The notes under the pieces are model-generated. The model worked only from the letters and a program-made list of their open reading frames with translations. It was not told the origin of the DNA and did not search any database. A DNA stretch of 64,000 nt from Diorhabda sublineata (taxonomy: Eukaryota > Arthropoda > Insecta > Coleoptera > Chrysomelidae), in NCBI RefSeq assembly GCF_026230105.1, contig NC_079478.1:10245653-10309652 (forward strand). The letters are read 5' to 3'. Each line of letters opens with the position of its first letter. Positions within the stretch are counted from its first letter, which is position 1. Shown here piece after piece: positions 39,601 through 54,600 of the stretch. Made by a program: the position numbers and the translations under genes.

Positions 39601-42600
39601 TGAAAATTAGATTTGTTAATAGAAACTGAGATCAATAGAAGTAACCCAAAATAAATTACCTGCTAAAGTTATTATCAATTGCCAATGGACTTAATACACA
39701 TTAAATAGTCATTAGTTGCATACCGTTTTACTTTGTTGGCATCTGAATCAATTTCTTGCATTTAATTTATTTACTTTAGCTTTTTAAGGATGTATGTGTT
39801 GCCTACGTCTTTTGACACCAAACTTAGGTCTCTCATAATTCGCGAGGTAAACGACGAAACAACGTATCTGACAAGAATCGTAATACAATTGCGTCTGTAA
39901 TGTTTTAGGAGCTATAGAATGCCTGCCTATAACGCAATAAACCAAAAGTTCATGGAATCAGAGCAATCTGAGTTGGAGTGTGTTTCTGTACACTCCACCA
40001 TAATAAACAGGTGGACGTATTAACGCCGAAAGTTGGTACATTGTAGCCCGACTAGACCAGGAAAACCATATTCCAAGGTTGTTGGAATAGCACACACAGA
40101 TTTTTTGATTTTTGTCCAGAAATGAGGAAAAAGTGAAGTGGCTAAAAGTTGAATAATTCCATTCACTGAATACACAGCGACGACGGTTTCTGAATCAATC
40201 CATCATTGATAATCTACCATAGCTCGACAAAGCCAAATCCAAGATAAACAAAGAAAAACTACGTAGATTTATTAAAACTATCTATGTAAAAAAAGCACCT
40301 TTTCACCTATCATGATTTCTACAAAAATTTTAAGACAGAAGACAAAATTGATAATGCAGACAACAGATACGTTGATGAGAGGGATAACGATGAAGAATGA
40401 AGATATTAATTTTAATATTTTTATAGATCTGAGTCGATAATAATAACATTTTAAAATCATTTTTGGTTTTATTTTAAATATAAATACATAAAATATTATC
40501 AGTTTATTTAGTAATAATTGTGGTGAGGTATTGATTTTACAATAAAAAATGCATGCTGCTTTTACTGCCGAGTTCACAATAAAAGATTGATCGTAATAAT
40601 TACCAAATAGTTTCGTGTCATAGGCAGTAAGTTGCCACAAAATTTCAGAAATTCTGATTTACGGGTGATAATTATAGAAAACTCGACAAGAAAAATAAAT
40701 AAACAAACATATACTGAAATTTCAGTTTTTCATTATTAAAAATAAATGAATTACAAATCAAAAACTTTTTTCTAAGCTTAAACATCTTTGCGCGCCGATT
40801 CCTCTGTTTCAAGATGTTGTGGATTACGTCTATCGCCTCCCAAGGTTAGGTTACATAGGAACATTTGAAGGACGAAATCGCAGAAAAACGACAATGTACC
40901 ATGTCAGAAATTCATGAAAACGTTGGCGAAATTGCATAAAGTAGGCGGAAAGGTTGTCTCCGAAATTGGAGCCTATTTTGAAGACAAATCGTACTGTAAA
41001 AATGACATTGAAAAATTGTATGACCACTATAATCTTTATATCGCCCTCGTAGGCAAGTATATTGGATAAAAAACTCAAATTCTATATAAAAAAAAGATTG
41101 TTGAGCTAGTCTACGATATTTTCAGTCCATGCTTATCAATCGAGACAATCGAGACAATTTACCTTAACTGTTGGTGAAGGGTTGTATTCTTTTGTTGAAT
41201 TCCAGGCAAACACGACATTACATTGATTGAATATTTCTATAAATAAATCTTTAATTTTCAGATTTGAAAAGAGAAGCAACGATATGTCATATGCTCAAAC
41301 ATCCGCACATCGTAGAACTGCTAGAAACCTATTCGTCTGAAGGAATGCTCTACATGGTTTTTGAATTGTAAGTATCGATATTCATTGAAAACTTCCCCTA
41401 ACGTCCATAATATCAATAGAGAGTTTAATTTAAAAAAATAATTGAATAAATGTATTCTAACGATGTCCGTGTAGCCGAAACTAACATTAATTACAATTAA
41501 TATAAAATTAGGATTTGTGATATTTTATGAATAGAACATCTACTGCAATGATCATCATTTGAATATCATATTACTGCACCGAAATAGTGATTAACATTCT
41601 CCACATTGTCTGTTCTTGATGAACTTTTGGATAGTGTCTTATTTCGTGTTAAGCCGGTTTCTCCAAATTCTTGGCCCAATTCAAATTATTAAAGTAAGGA
41701 GCACATAGGAAACTGCAGACTATTGCAGTCGTCGAATTACCGATTTAAAGCCATTTGTCTTGATTCAAGATAACATGCAAGAAATTCCTGCAATATCAAA
41801 ATATTACATAGAGGAATATTGCATGTCGTTTGATATTATGCAAGTCTCTTACTATTGCATAGTTGCCACTAATCAAAATTCCAAAGAGAATTAGACGAGA
41901 AAATATAGAAAAATTAGTTGTGAATTGATGAAGAAACATTTGAAAAAGTCAACAGGAAAATAAAACGTAATATAAGCAGTATAGAAACTCATTACTCTCT
42001 AAAATTGAAACTTAGATAAAAATGCACGTTGCATTGCACGTTGTATTGCATCATGTCAAGCGGTCTTTAGTCATATTCTTTGCATATACATTTGTCGACC
42101 CAGTTCCTAGAGGCGCTCGATGACAACTGAATTTAAGAGAAAATAACCAAGTTATTTACAAGCATAATCCCCTCAGTTTCGATGAGTCTCTCAGTTAGTT
42201 AGACAAATGTAAATTTGCTTTGGAGAAAAATAATATAAAACAACGGTTTGAATAAAAATATCGAAAAACCATGGAAAAGTTGCGTAAATATTATCTAAAC
42301 TGCTACGTCCCACGGAATGATTTGTGAGTGGTTTTATATTCTTGAAACTATCATATGAATACAGATGATGCAAAACGTCTACTACAGAATTGGTTAATAA
42401 AATCCGTGCCCTTGTAGGTTACTTGTAAAAAGTTATTTGCAAAGTGGGACCGCTTAATGCTAATCAAAAGCTAGTTGCCTTTAAAAATTCAAACAAAGAT
42501 TTGGTTATCCTTAAATGGTTTAAAAAGTGAATATTTTGTCAATGTGTTAGTGTAGATTAATATTGTGGATACTTTTATATCCCTGAAACAAAAAGTCAGA

Positions 42601-45600
42601 CGAAATAGTGGATTTCGTCCGAGAAACATACTCTCAAGAAAACTAAACCGGTCAATAAGCTATAATCTTTACTGATTATTTGTAAAAAGAGAAACGATAT
42701 CTGGCCACTATTATGCTGATTTGCTGACACGTTCTGATGCGAAACTCTCTGCCATAATTGAACTCATGCTTCAGCAGATTTCCTTAAATTATCAAACAAA
42801 TTAAATAAATTTGCGTTGGGATCAACTCTTTTGAATCAAGCATTCATTCACTGCGTCTTGCTCGTCATGATCCATTTTGATACTGAGATGTGATTCTCTT
42901 GAATTTCGGGCTTTTTCAATAGGTTCAAACTTCTCAGTATCTAGCATGATTCTATACATATTAGGTTATAATATGACGGGATGATATGATAAGTGTTTTG
43001 ATTCATAAATGGGTTAAGGGAAAGGGATCAACACGTGTTGATAAAAATGTTCAAAACGCTACGAAACATCAATATTTCACGTATGATCAAAGAATAATTG
43101 AAAATACAAAATTTTAGCAATTCTTAGAACGGGTAAATAAATATAACGCTTTTTCATTGGGAATGTATGGATTCTGTTACAACAGAAGCTTCCTTGAAGC
43201 AACTGTAATGACATGACAATGAAAGTTTATGATTTATTAAAAAATGTTGTTTTCCGGTTTTCACTTTTTGGAAGAAGTTTATATATATTTGAGGTATATA
43301 TTTATTGTTTCAGTATGGAAGGATCAGATTTATGCTACGAAGTTGTAAGACGAGCATCAGAAGGATTTGTATATAGTGAAACAGTAGCTAGGTGAGTTCC
43401 AACTATTCTAAATTCATTTGTTCTTTCAAAAGGAATTAAAAAATATATATATAATTATACATAAAAAAATGACTAATTCATTATTACAATCTATTACAAT
43501 GAATTTGGACAGACGCAGAGGGTTTCTTTTACAACTATTCCAGTTACTGGAGACCAAAATCACACTGAGCTGAAATTGCTAGAAAGAAAACGGAAGTTCT
43601 CCATAGTTGTAGTCATTAACACCCCAAAACAGAAAATCAAAGAATCCATCCTGGACGTTTACCGCGCAGGGGTTGGAACTACCGCTAAGTGGTATAAATT
43701 CATAAATTTGTCTGCTGGTTAATGAGGTTTTGATTAGGACTTATTCAGTCTAAAAGTACATAGTTTAATGAAAAATGAAGCCAAAGCTGTCCAATTAGAT
43801 GTTAATTTTTTAAGATACAGTTTAACTATGTTCAAATAAGATTACGAACATCCAAACCTGCCTTGACAAAACACGTTTTGTATTGTCTTCGGCAAATCAA
43901 AGAGTGGAAGCAGGCCAATAGTCTAATAAGACAAGTAAAGACTTGTGGATGCTAAGTTGATAATGATGTTAATATTTCTCCTGCTTACTACGATCGAAAT
44001 TCACCAATGGAGTATTTGCGGTTTTTGTTGTTCTTACTCACAAAAAAAATTCTATATTCTACTGATTATGCCGTTGACTGGGCTAATTTGAAATGTTGTG
44101 ATTTATGTAATTGCAGAGATTCTTGTTCTAATAAAACAGATCCAAGAAATGATGATGACTGTTTAAATAAATTGTTTTGCAATTTTTTAATTAGCATTAT
44201 TATCTTTGTTTGATTTACAAAAAACAAGGGTAATGAGAAAAAAATTTCGATGTTTCGAAATGGCCGATGAATGTTTCGGAATTTACATCTGCTTTGTACA
44301 CAAAATTTATATTTTTATGAACTATTGGCCTGCTTCCAGTCATTGATTTGCCAAAGACATAGCAAAATGTGTTTTTGCAAGGTATGGTGGTAATTTGTCA
44401 GTATTTACATATTTGAATTTAGCTAAATTGGACATCTAATTGGACAGCTTTGGTTTCATTTTTTGGATCGTATAACACTGATATAAATTTCCTGACTATC
44501 TCTTTGCTTCTTATTATTTATTATTTAATAATTTATTTATAGTCGTGGTATTTCTGTCCGTTACTCACTAGGGTACAATTTTATAACGATTTAAATAATT
44601 AAATTATTTATAATAATTTGAAAAAAGAAAGAAGAAAAACTTGTGATGGATAATTAAAAACTGTATCACTCAACTTTTTCATTTCAATGTGCGAAGTCAT
44701 AATACTAAGAAAAAAATTTCCAAAATTTCCCATTCGGCCAAAAAATGCTCTGGAAATTCCAGGCAGATTCTGTTTCTTTACAAAATAGTTGAAGAATAAG
44801 CTATTAAATTTTCGTACATAAATATTGATTTTTAGCGAATTGAACGCAAAAATGATGCCTCAATGTTTATCGAAAATTTTTCTTCGAGTTTGACAAGGTT
44901 CCCCCAAATTTAATTGAAGACTAACTTCATATTCGAATTCAGCAACCTCGAAAATATAAAACCATTAGTATGAATCTGGTCACTTTTTCGTGTTTCTAAG
45001 CGTCTTTTTGTTGGTCTGTCGCTCTCCTGTCAGTTAGTGCAAAAAAATAAAGTTAATAATAGATTTGTTCTTGGTAGGTGCACTGGCAGAACTAGTTCAG
45101 GAAGTGTACACTAAAGCGTTCTTTGTAGCAGAACCAGCGCTAGTGTCGCTATTCTTTGTATCAGTGCAAGATTACTAGTTCACCCAGTTCACTGTACTGC
45201 ATGCACTGGATCTAGAGTTAATTCGATCAGTGCAGTGCAAGACAGTGCACTATTGTTAATACTACAAGACTTGAATCACATCAAATAACCTCAAATACAA
45301 CAATCAACAAATGCTTCATTGCTCTCTGCACTATATCGTTCTTTGCATCCAATCGAACTAATTATATACCCTCATAAACTAGCCTGCACTGGTCCAGTTC
45401 AGTACAGTTCCAGTGCGGCTACCAAGAACAAGCTTAATGTATATATTATTTCATACTTGAGTTATTAAGAAGTTACTCAATAGACTACAGGAGTGTTGAC
45501 GTCACAAACCGCCATAGTTAGCGCAGTTCAGGGATCACTTTCAAATTTTTCAAAGTTTTAACTGCGTTGATGATCGTATATATGTTTAGTGATTTGGGAT

Positions 45601-48600
45601 TTTTTCGTATTTTCTTTGATAAATTTTGTAAAAAAATATCTTCTGGGACAAAAAACGATACAATCTTATACAACAGTACAGTTTAAACCTGGGACTTTAC
45701 TGAATAGTAAGGACCGTACTAGTCCAAAGTTTTAAATTTTTATTATTACTTTACAAAATTTACTTCAAATTTATGCTTTATAACTATTGTTATGATTGCA
45801 TGAAATTACTATACTAATAATTGGAGTAGATTCATGAAAGTATTGTCTAATAAGGTAAGTATATTGGAAATATGCTTCTAATGGAATAAATGCTAGTGAT
45901 TGCAATGAACTATTTTTATCTTTTTATCCAAATATTATTCGGGCCTCAAATTTGAATAAAACCAAGTGTGACTCGGACTTTTGTGTCCTAGGTAGACATA
46001 TGAACATTCATAACACTCTCCTAGCTTTAATATTTGTTTGTAAATATTTCCAAATAGGATCGTTTTCAAAGATTTGGGGATAGAGGCTACAGGAAGAGGT
46101 GATTGAGGTCCAACTAAAGAAGTTGTTATCTGCTCTGTACACTTTGAAGACTTCTGTTCTTTAATACTTCTAAAGATCAGCGTAAATTAATCGAAAGCTC
46201 ACTTACAACGAAATTACTACCTACAGTTGATATGAAATTCATAACAATAAGATTTAAGAGTAAATTTTCAATTTCAGACTTCGGTATCAACAAAAGATAG
46301 TCCATTTTCAGAGGTAGAACCAAATGGAGAACGAGAATCCATCCATCCATCGTTAGACTGGAAAATGTATTCTTTTTCAACAAATATCAATATTAAATGG
46401 ATAAAAGTCCAAAAAAATTAAAAATAATTCATATTGATATTTTTTCATTATCATAAATGCACTGACGGCTTGTTTTCCAATGAAATAAACCATAACTAAT
46501 TTAATAACATGATAAAAGGAGAAATATCAAAAGATTTGAGTATACCAAAAATTCTGTATCTGACTCTGTTGATATTATTCCCAATTCATAAAATAAAAAT
46601 AACTTTCCTAAGATAAATCATATGTAATAAAAACAGTTTCTGAAAAAATATACAGATATTAAATTTCGTTTTATTGCAAAACAAACTAATTTTGAAGTAA
46701 AACAAAACAGTTATATAATAAAATAATTGCTAGCATTGTACAATGAAATTTTAGAAGTTTATTTATTATATAAAGGATATGAAACATGTTTTGATGTATC
46801 GATGAAAATAAATATATTAAATTATTAAAAGGTTTTTTATTTAAAATAAATTCATTACAATTTTTACGATTCCATATTTTTATTTAATGTCTTTGAGAGG
46901 AGAATCTTTACGAGTGGCATTTATACCCCTTACCGTACTACACGCGCATATCAGTTCACTTATGCGCAATCACTACCTTTTTTACTTCTATGGTTTTATC
47001 AAAGATTGTAAGAGCTCATCTTTCGATTTACATTACATCTTTAACAATTACACATTTTTCTCTAAATTCTTCACAAACTAATCGAATCATATATTTTTAT
47101 ATTAGGTTGCTCTCAACCTGCTAATCTGGAACGGTTAAATGATATTATCTGCGCAATCTTCGGCTTTGCATTGTTTTGGTAACAGTACTTGCTATGAACC
47201 AAGTATTAGTCCGAAAGCCTGCTGCGGCTCTCCGACTATATCGAGAAGACTATCCTGAAAACGGTTTACGAACATTGTTTAAGTCGTTTGGACCACAAAA
47301 CGTAACGTAATGTAACGTAAGGCCGGTCATGACATATGCAATAGAAAATAGAGCGGAGAACACAACAACTAGACGGCTCCTAAGAACAACAGAAATGCGA
47401 ACTCTGAGATCAATAACAGGACATACGTTACTCGATCGGAAGATAAATGAAGAAATAAGGGTGGTAAGATGGGCAAGGAGCCGCAGAAGAGAATGGAGAG
47501 ACCATGTTGACAGAATGCCAAATGAACGGCAAGCAAAAATTGCAAAGGAAAAGAAACCAGACACAACTCGACCTCCAGGACGACCACCTATAAGGTGTAT
47601 GAAAGCTGGTCCTCAGCATCCCAACTACTCCTGGCAAACCCTTGATGAAAATACAGGACCTAGTCCTAACGTAAGAAGAAGAAGAAGGACAACAAAACAG
47701 GATCGTTCGTATAACGGTAACTACCCGGTTGAAACACGACTCAAGTCGTCACCGTACCAATGGCGATTTTTTGATTGGTTAGAACAAACCTATTGATGAA
47801 CATGAAAAACGAAATCCATTTTTGAAAATGTTACAACAAATTCATTCGCTTTGGCGTTATATCTGTCGTTTCTGTTTCACTGCAATTCTTTTTCATCCTA
47901 CAGATGATGCTGCTCCAATTTTAACTGGTGACTTTGTCCTATTACCACTTATTAAATATGTCGTTTTACTTGAGTCTCTAATGTTGTATGTTGTCAGATT
48001 AGTGGATAACAACCCAACACAAAATATTAAGTATTCGTTATCACGTATACCAATTAATAAGTGCAAGAAGTTTTGCAGGCGAGTTTTCATCGTATCCTGA
48101 TGATTTTTTTTAATTTCGGGTAGCTCAAACAGATATTTTGAATGGAGACATCAAAAATAATTTTCCATTAAGCCGAATACAAAAAATTTGCATTTCAAAT
48201 ATACGCCGATTTTCTTCAATTATTTTCGAAGGTTTTCCAGCCTGCAAAACTTCTTGCACCTACACACTGCTCTTAGTTAAGACCCCAAAAACCTAATAAC
48301 AAAGTTTCGCGTGCGCACGTTATAACGTTTTTCAGATGATTTTTCCGGCACATTAGATCACTTCTTACGAGGGTTTTCCGGTCTGCAAAACTTCTTGCGC
48401 TATTACTCCGCTCTTATTTGAGGTTTAAACCCCACGTTACAAAGGCTTCACGCGCGCCCGTTATGAGGTTTTTCGGCCAATTTTTTCGTTCGGGAAAACC
48501 GGCTGGCATTTTCATATTCGACCTGTGCTGATCTTAAGTAGTAGCGTTTAGTGATGTACTATGATGAAATGGCGCGCACCTTATCGACCCTGTTTTTTGT

Positions 48601-51600
48601 AGCCAGCTCCCGTCTATGAAGAATGCGAATAAACTTTCAATATTTTATTCCAAATTATGTGAATAATAGAACTGAACAAGATAAACAGAAAAAATTTGAG
48701 AAAAGTTTATGCGGGTCATATATGTAGAACTTTTTTTTAATATTGATATTACGAAAAAAGTAATTCCTGATAATAAAAAGTTCATGCTTGATGTGAAACC
48801 TAATATCGAATATTGTAAAATTGTAAAATATAGTCCTTTTTATGAGAGAGTAATAAAATGATGAAGTATTCGTAAATTCAGTAATACATTACGTAAACAA
48901 TTTTTTGTACGTCCCTTATATTATTCACGTTTTTTTTTTCATTCATTTGCATTCATAAAGAGTGTTATTTCTTAATCGGACAACAAGCGTGAAAAAAAAA
49001 TAGTGTAGTGGTTCATTTTTTCACGCTTTTACTTAAAAAAAGTGCCTTAACGTGTCATTTTTTATCGCAATTATAAAATTGTTTTATCAAAATAGTTGCA
49101 TAGTGAAAGCTTTCTTTCTCATATCAATTAGTTTCTCTGATAAACTGTCACACTTTTATTTCTTGATATTCGTTCAAAAAAATCTATTTTGTGTATAATT
49201 AAAAGCAGTGTAGTATTATTATTAGTGATGGAGAGTGATAGTAAAGAAAGTTTAAATTGCACACCAGAAGATGTTGAATCGGCAACTGCAGCGACTATGA
49301 ATCTTCTCTCTGAGAAATCCAGGGAACAAAGCTTCACAGAAAGAGTGTTACTAGCTTACTTTGAAACTAATGTGGAAGTCTTTAATATTTTGGTCGACTT
49401 ATTCCAAAATTGAAAGGCATCCTGATGGTAAATAACGATGTAGACATCAGTAAATACTAAAAAATCATTGCATATTTGAAAAAAAAAATCAGTTGTCTAT
49501 AGACCCAAATGATTTACTGTTATTTATGAAATATCTGATAATAGATTGAACCTGATAAACATTTATAAAAAATATGAAAACCAACGACCCACAAATGGCA
49601 AAACAGATCATTTATTTTTGCAGTATAGAGATGGAAAATGTAAAAGCCAAGTTGTAGGTATCAGTACCTGTTCAAAAATTCCCTCGCTTATCGCAACATA
49701 TTCGAATTTACCTAATCCAAAAAACTACTCTACACTACATACATTTCAACGCTCTTCAGCGTCTCTATTAGTGGATTCCTGGGGTGATATAATTCAACTA
49801 AAGAAGCACGGTGGGTGGAAATCCAACAAAGTTGGGGAGGGTTACGTAGACGACTCAGTAAAAAACGAAATGGATTCCACTACTACTAGTTCGACTTCAA
49901 GCAACATTGTAAATATTCAGGATCCTACCAACAATTCAATAAGTACTAATACAACAATAAACGATGTTATTTCTTTGAACTCGTTAAATGTTGCCAATTT
50001 AAGTTTTTTTAATTCTACGGACGTAGAAAAATTTGTTGTATGAAACTTGTGAGTAAAGTAACTTTTTTCACTAGTAGGAATTGACGCCGGTCAAACCGTT
50101 CTATTCGTGAAAAAAATATTACTTTACTCACTAGTTGCATAAATAACTATTTCTGCTAAAACAGTAGTTGAATAAACTAGTAGATAGGGAATGTGAATTA
50201 AAAAAAAAAAAATGAGCACGGATTTAATTTGGAGTAATTTTTAAAAAGTTGTTCAAAACGATAAAAATGTCCTACATACACCACCAGAGCTACTGATCTG
50301 CACACCTAGACTTACGATTTTTTTTCAAAAATTGGAATTTTTGGAAAAATTATGAATTTACCTATGAGGTTTTCAGTGGCTTATAAAGGGTTTTTTTTTC
50401 GATTAACAAAACATCAAAAAGCAGATTCACATCTGACAGAGAAGAATAATGAGTAGGGCACTCTAAAGAAATACATTTTTTAAAGTTAGATCATTTCTTC
50501 ATGAAGACCTAACTTCGGTTCTGAATAACTTGATGATGCGGTTCGTTGCAGACGAAATTCTTCAAAGCACTCCAATTTATGAAATGGACATTTCCAAAAC
50601 AGGAACTTATGGTTTATTTGACAACTTCAAAAAAGTGCAAGATATCGATTTAGGGTAAGCTGTAGGAGCGGCTTCAAAAAAATGCATTATCAAAGATAAT
50701 GACGTGGATCTTTCGCAAGGATAGAAGAAACTCTTCGATGTATGTGGCTTCCAAATTTTTAGAAAAATGCCTATTAGCATTAAAATTAACTAAAGTAGTA
50801 AGTTTTCTTAATACCAATAGGACTGGCAACGATCAAGAACAATCCGTGCAACTGATGTCTAAAGCATTTGATATTTTGTGGACTACAAACAGATGCAACG
50901 CTACTACATTGAAAAAAGCAGACAGGCCTTTTAAAGTTATTCTGACGAATCAGATCACTCTAAATAAGGTCAAAAACTATTGCAGATGTAATAGATTAGA
51001 TGATTTTTGGATGGAATTTTCGAAATATCGAAAATAAAAGTTTAAAAAAGGTGGTGGAAGTTTCTAAAAATTTCTCACGGCATTAAGACAGCAAATAGAA
51101 AATTAGCTGTCAATAAGGAGATTTTGACTGAAAATTTAAAAGAAGATGAGAAAATTGGTGGACTGAAGAATGTAAATATTTCAAAATCCATGATACTCTC
51201 TATGAGGAATGCGTACTCAAGATATGGTGCAGCACGAAAAAAGTACAAGATTTGCTGGAAACTGAGACAAGAAAACTAGAAAAACGGACAGAAAAACTAA
51301 ATCTTTGAAGACTTTCAAAAACAACTTGCAGCAGTAGAACAAGAATTAGTTAAATTAAAAAAATAAATTGGTTGTTTTATCATACTTGTATTTTGTAAAA
51401 TATATATTAATGAAAATGAGAGTGTAGTAAATTCACGAAATTTCAACTGGGAAAATGTGACGACCAACCTGAAAAAACCGGCAGAAAGACGGGAATTTGA
51501 TTTTAAATTTTTACTAGACACCCGGTAATAGTTTCCCATATTCTACGAATTTGATCATACACATTGGAAAAGAAGAGGAAGCAAGAAGTAACTCGAAAAA

Positions 51601-54600
51601 TCTCGAAAACAAAATGAGACATTTATAAATCCTGAGGAGAAAAAACAAAATAAAATGATTATAAATGGCATCTAAACTAATAATAAATTAAAGAAATATA
51701 GATAAAAAATAGATAAAGAAATATAGATAAAAATAAAGAAATAATTTTAAGAAAGCAGATATCCACAACATGTAACTAGGAGACTGATAATTGAATCCTT
51801 TGAGTTTATAAGTGGTAGAACAAAACTTACTTTCAGTTTGAAATTAAATTCGAAAAAAAAAGAAAAATTTTACTTACAGATATAGTCTGATCACTTGTGA
51901 CTTTTTCGCTCTGATTAATTTAAAAAATATGAAGAATACACTAAATATTCAAACATAGTTGATCCAGTGAAGAAAACTAACTGAAGATAAGTTTCTCCCC
52001 CTCTTTCTTCACAAGAAGTAGGCGTGACTGAATTTTTAGAATCTTCAGGTATGAATATCCTTTTCAATAACTATTTTGTTTATGAAACTTATTTCTTATT
52101 GAAGTATGAATTATTGACCTGGTATTTATCAGTAAGCTATCTAACTTTGCCTACTATTATATTCTAAAATTATTTTAGGGAGTTATCAAATTTCATGACT
52201 ATGTAGGTGTTTTTGTTACAATAGTGAATAGTTTATTTCATAATAAATGATAGCAAATTTTTATGCTCTAGGAGTAAATATTTAGCATTCTTTGTACAAA
52301 CATGGAATATTTGTTTTTCTGCCTGATTTTTTTTTTAATTTTTGGTCTGAAATTTGTTACGTCGATTTAATTAACAAAATTTAAGTAAGTTCATAACCTC
52401 TATAGGTAACAAATATAGACGATTCAGGATCAAATCAATTAACCCTAAACTCTCTTCGAAAGAATTAAAAATTTCCAACTCCCTTAGGTTAGGTCCCAAG
52501 TCTTATACAAATTGTAAATTATTTTAGTTGAAATTTACAATTCTGTGTGAAAAATTATGTATTTTGTGATAATACGAGGGTTCTCCGAAAATTTTGCGAC
52601 CTAACAAAGAAACAAGATATTTTTGCTTTTCAACAAATTACAGTTGCCACCTTTCTCCTCAAAATAGATGTTTATCTATCCGATAACGTCCTTATCTGAT
52701 GAAAATCTCTCTCCTGCAAGTGAAAATTAAGGCGTAGAAACAGGGAAAAGTCACTGGGGACGAGATCTGGTGAATTCGCTGAGTGGCCAACAAACTCGAA
52801 GTACACCGAAGTGTGAATGGAAAAGCACTTTATTCTTCAAAAACTTTTATGCAATTTCTTGCTTTATCTTATCAAGGAATGATATGAAATACTCTACTGT
52901 TACTGTTGCACCTTTTTCGGAGAGGGTTCGCCTTTTGCATTTCACTGTTTTGACTTTTTCGTTTCAAGTGAAATTGTACTGTTGGACGAGAGAGAATAAA
53001 TCACCAATGATTTCTAAAATTGTTGGTCTCCTCTTTCATCATTTATATCTCTTGAAACTTAGACTTCATTTCGATCCAATCAGAATAGAATAGAGAGAAA
53101 AATATAGTGATATACCGATGTTCTTTCTCTTTTAGGCAGCCATTCGGACCCACTTGACTAAACTCCCTTACCTCGCTATCTCTATCTCTTATATTTTCTC
53201 TATGGTTTGGAATCATAGATAAATACAAAATATGCTATTAAAGTGTAATTTCCTTTTAACTTTGAACGTCAAATAGGTCACGTGGTACAACTGAAACATC
53301 TTAAATCGAATCTAAATAATTTTTAATCAGGTATTTGAGAATTAAACATCAATATATAATAAGTGATAATTTATATTTAACATACACTTTATATTTGAAG
53401 GTTAACCTTACCTTCGACGGTCGTCCACTAGCATTGGGAAAACTTTTTCGATGATATCGTTTGTGTCGCAGTTTTTGGCTGTCCCGGACGTTCGTCGCCG
53501 TTTAAGCTGTTTCAACCACATTTGAATTTAGTTGCTCAAAATTTAAGGTAGTAAATGGTGCAGAATGCTCGCCTTGATAAAACATTACCAATGTGGACGT
53601 TATATTTGGTGTTTAACTTCAAAACATATATGTTAACAATCTATTTTTTCAACTTTGTCCAATTGTACTAAAATCCCGCTAGTCAATCTAGTAACTATTC
53701 GAGTTATGATTATTAACATCCATGTCGATGTGTTTAGATAAATTGGATGTCCTTGCGATTTTTTTTGATATGTCAGTAGATGAAAAGTACATTACTATGC
53801 ACCAGAAACAAGACTACAGTCGAAGCACTGGACTTCATCCGAGGAACATGCTCATAGGAAAGCATTAAACCGTTTGTTTTTTCGGCCTATAACACCACAG
53901 TGTGCTGCAAATTTGTTACCTGACCAATACTATGATTTATTGTCACGTTTTGATGCCATATTTGTGGAAGAAAAGTTACTACATCTTCAATATAGTTGAT
54001 CTAACTGTTTTTTTTCTATTTAAATGAAAGTTTTAATTAGATAGATGACATTTAGTTATTAGGTGAATGATATCATATGTGATTATTCATATTCATATAT
54101 CATGACATATCGATTAGTCAGAAAGAAGTGACAGCCATTTAAGTGAACCTACTTTTGTTATTTAGAATACAATGGATTCAAAACAATTTCATGTGTTAAT
54201 TTATCATTGCTTCTCGAGGAAAAAAAATACTGTACAAGCAATAGCTTCTCTCTGCTCCATCGAAAACAACCATTTGTTATTGGTTTGCTGAATTTAAACG
54301 TGGTCGCTGAACGCTTTGGTCTTCCAATTGAGGTGGATACTCCAAAAAATATCAAAAAAGTCCTTGAATTGGTTAAATCTAATCGTAAATTGAAATTGCG
54401 CAAGACAGCTGAGGCATGCATGAATATTTGACCACGAGAAAGATTTTTTTCAAAGTGGGTGATGCGCTTACTCACAGTCGATCAAAAACATCAACATGCT
54501 GATGATTCAAAGCAATGTTTGACCATGTCTACACGTAATAAATCAAATTTTTTGGGTCGATATATGACAATGGATGAAACATGGATCCATCACTTCACTA

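Noticed and set aside
39880..40150. Tc1-like transposase
   Set aside because: The ordered motifs are too degraded to separate from chance; no catalytic block is visible.
46085..46165. THAP zinc finger
   Set aside because: Only the ICSVHF end is visible; the leading Cys pair and the Trp are missing.
47329..47796. Host gene of 155 codons
   Set aside because: The sequence matches the C-terminal tail of RTE-type LINE polyproteins, so it is a mobile-element remnant.
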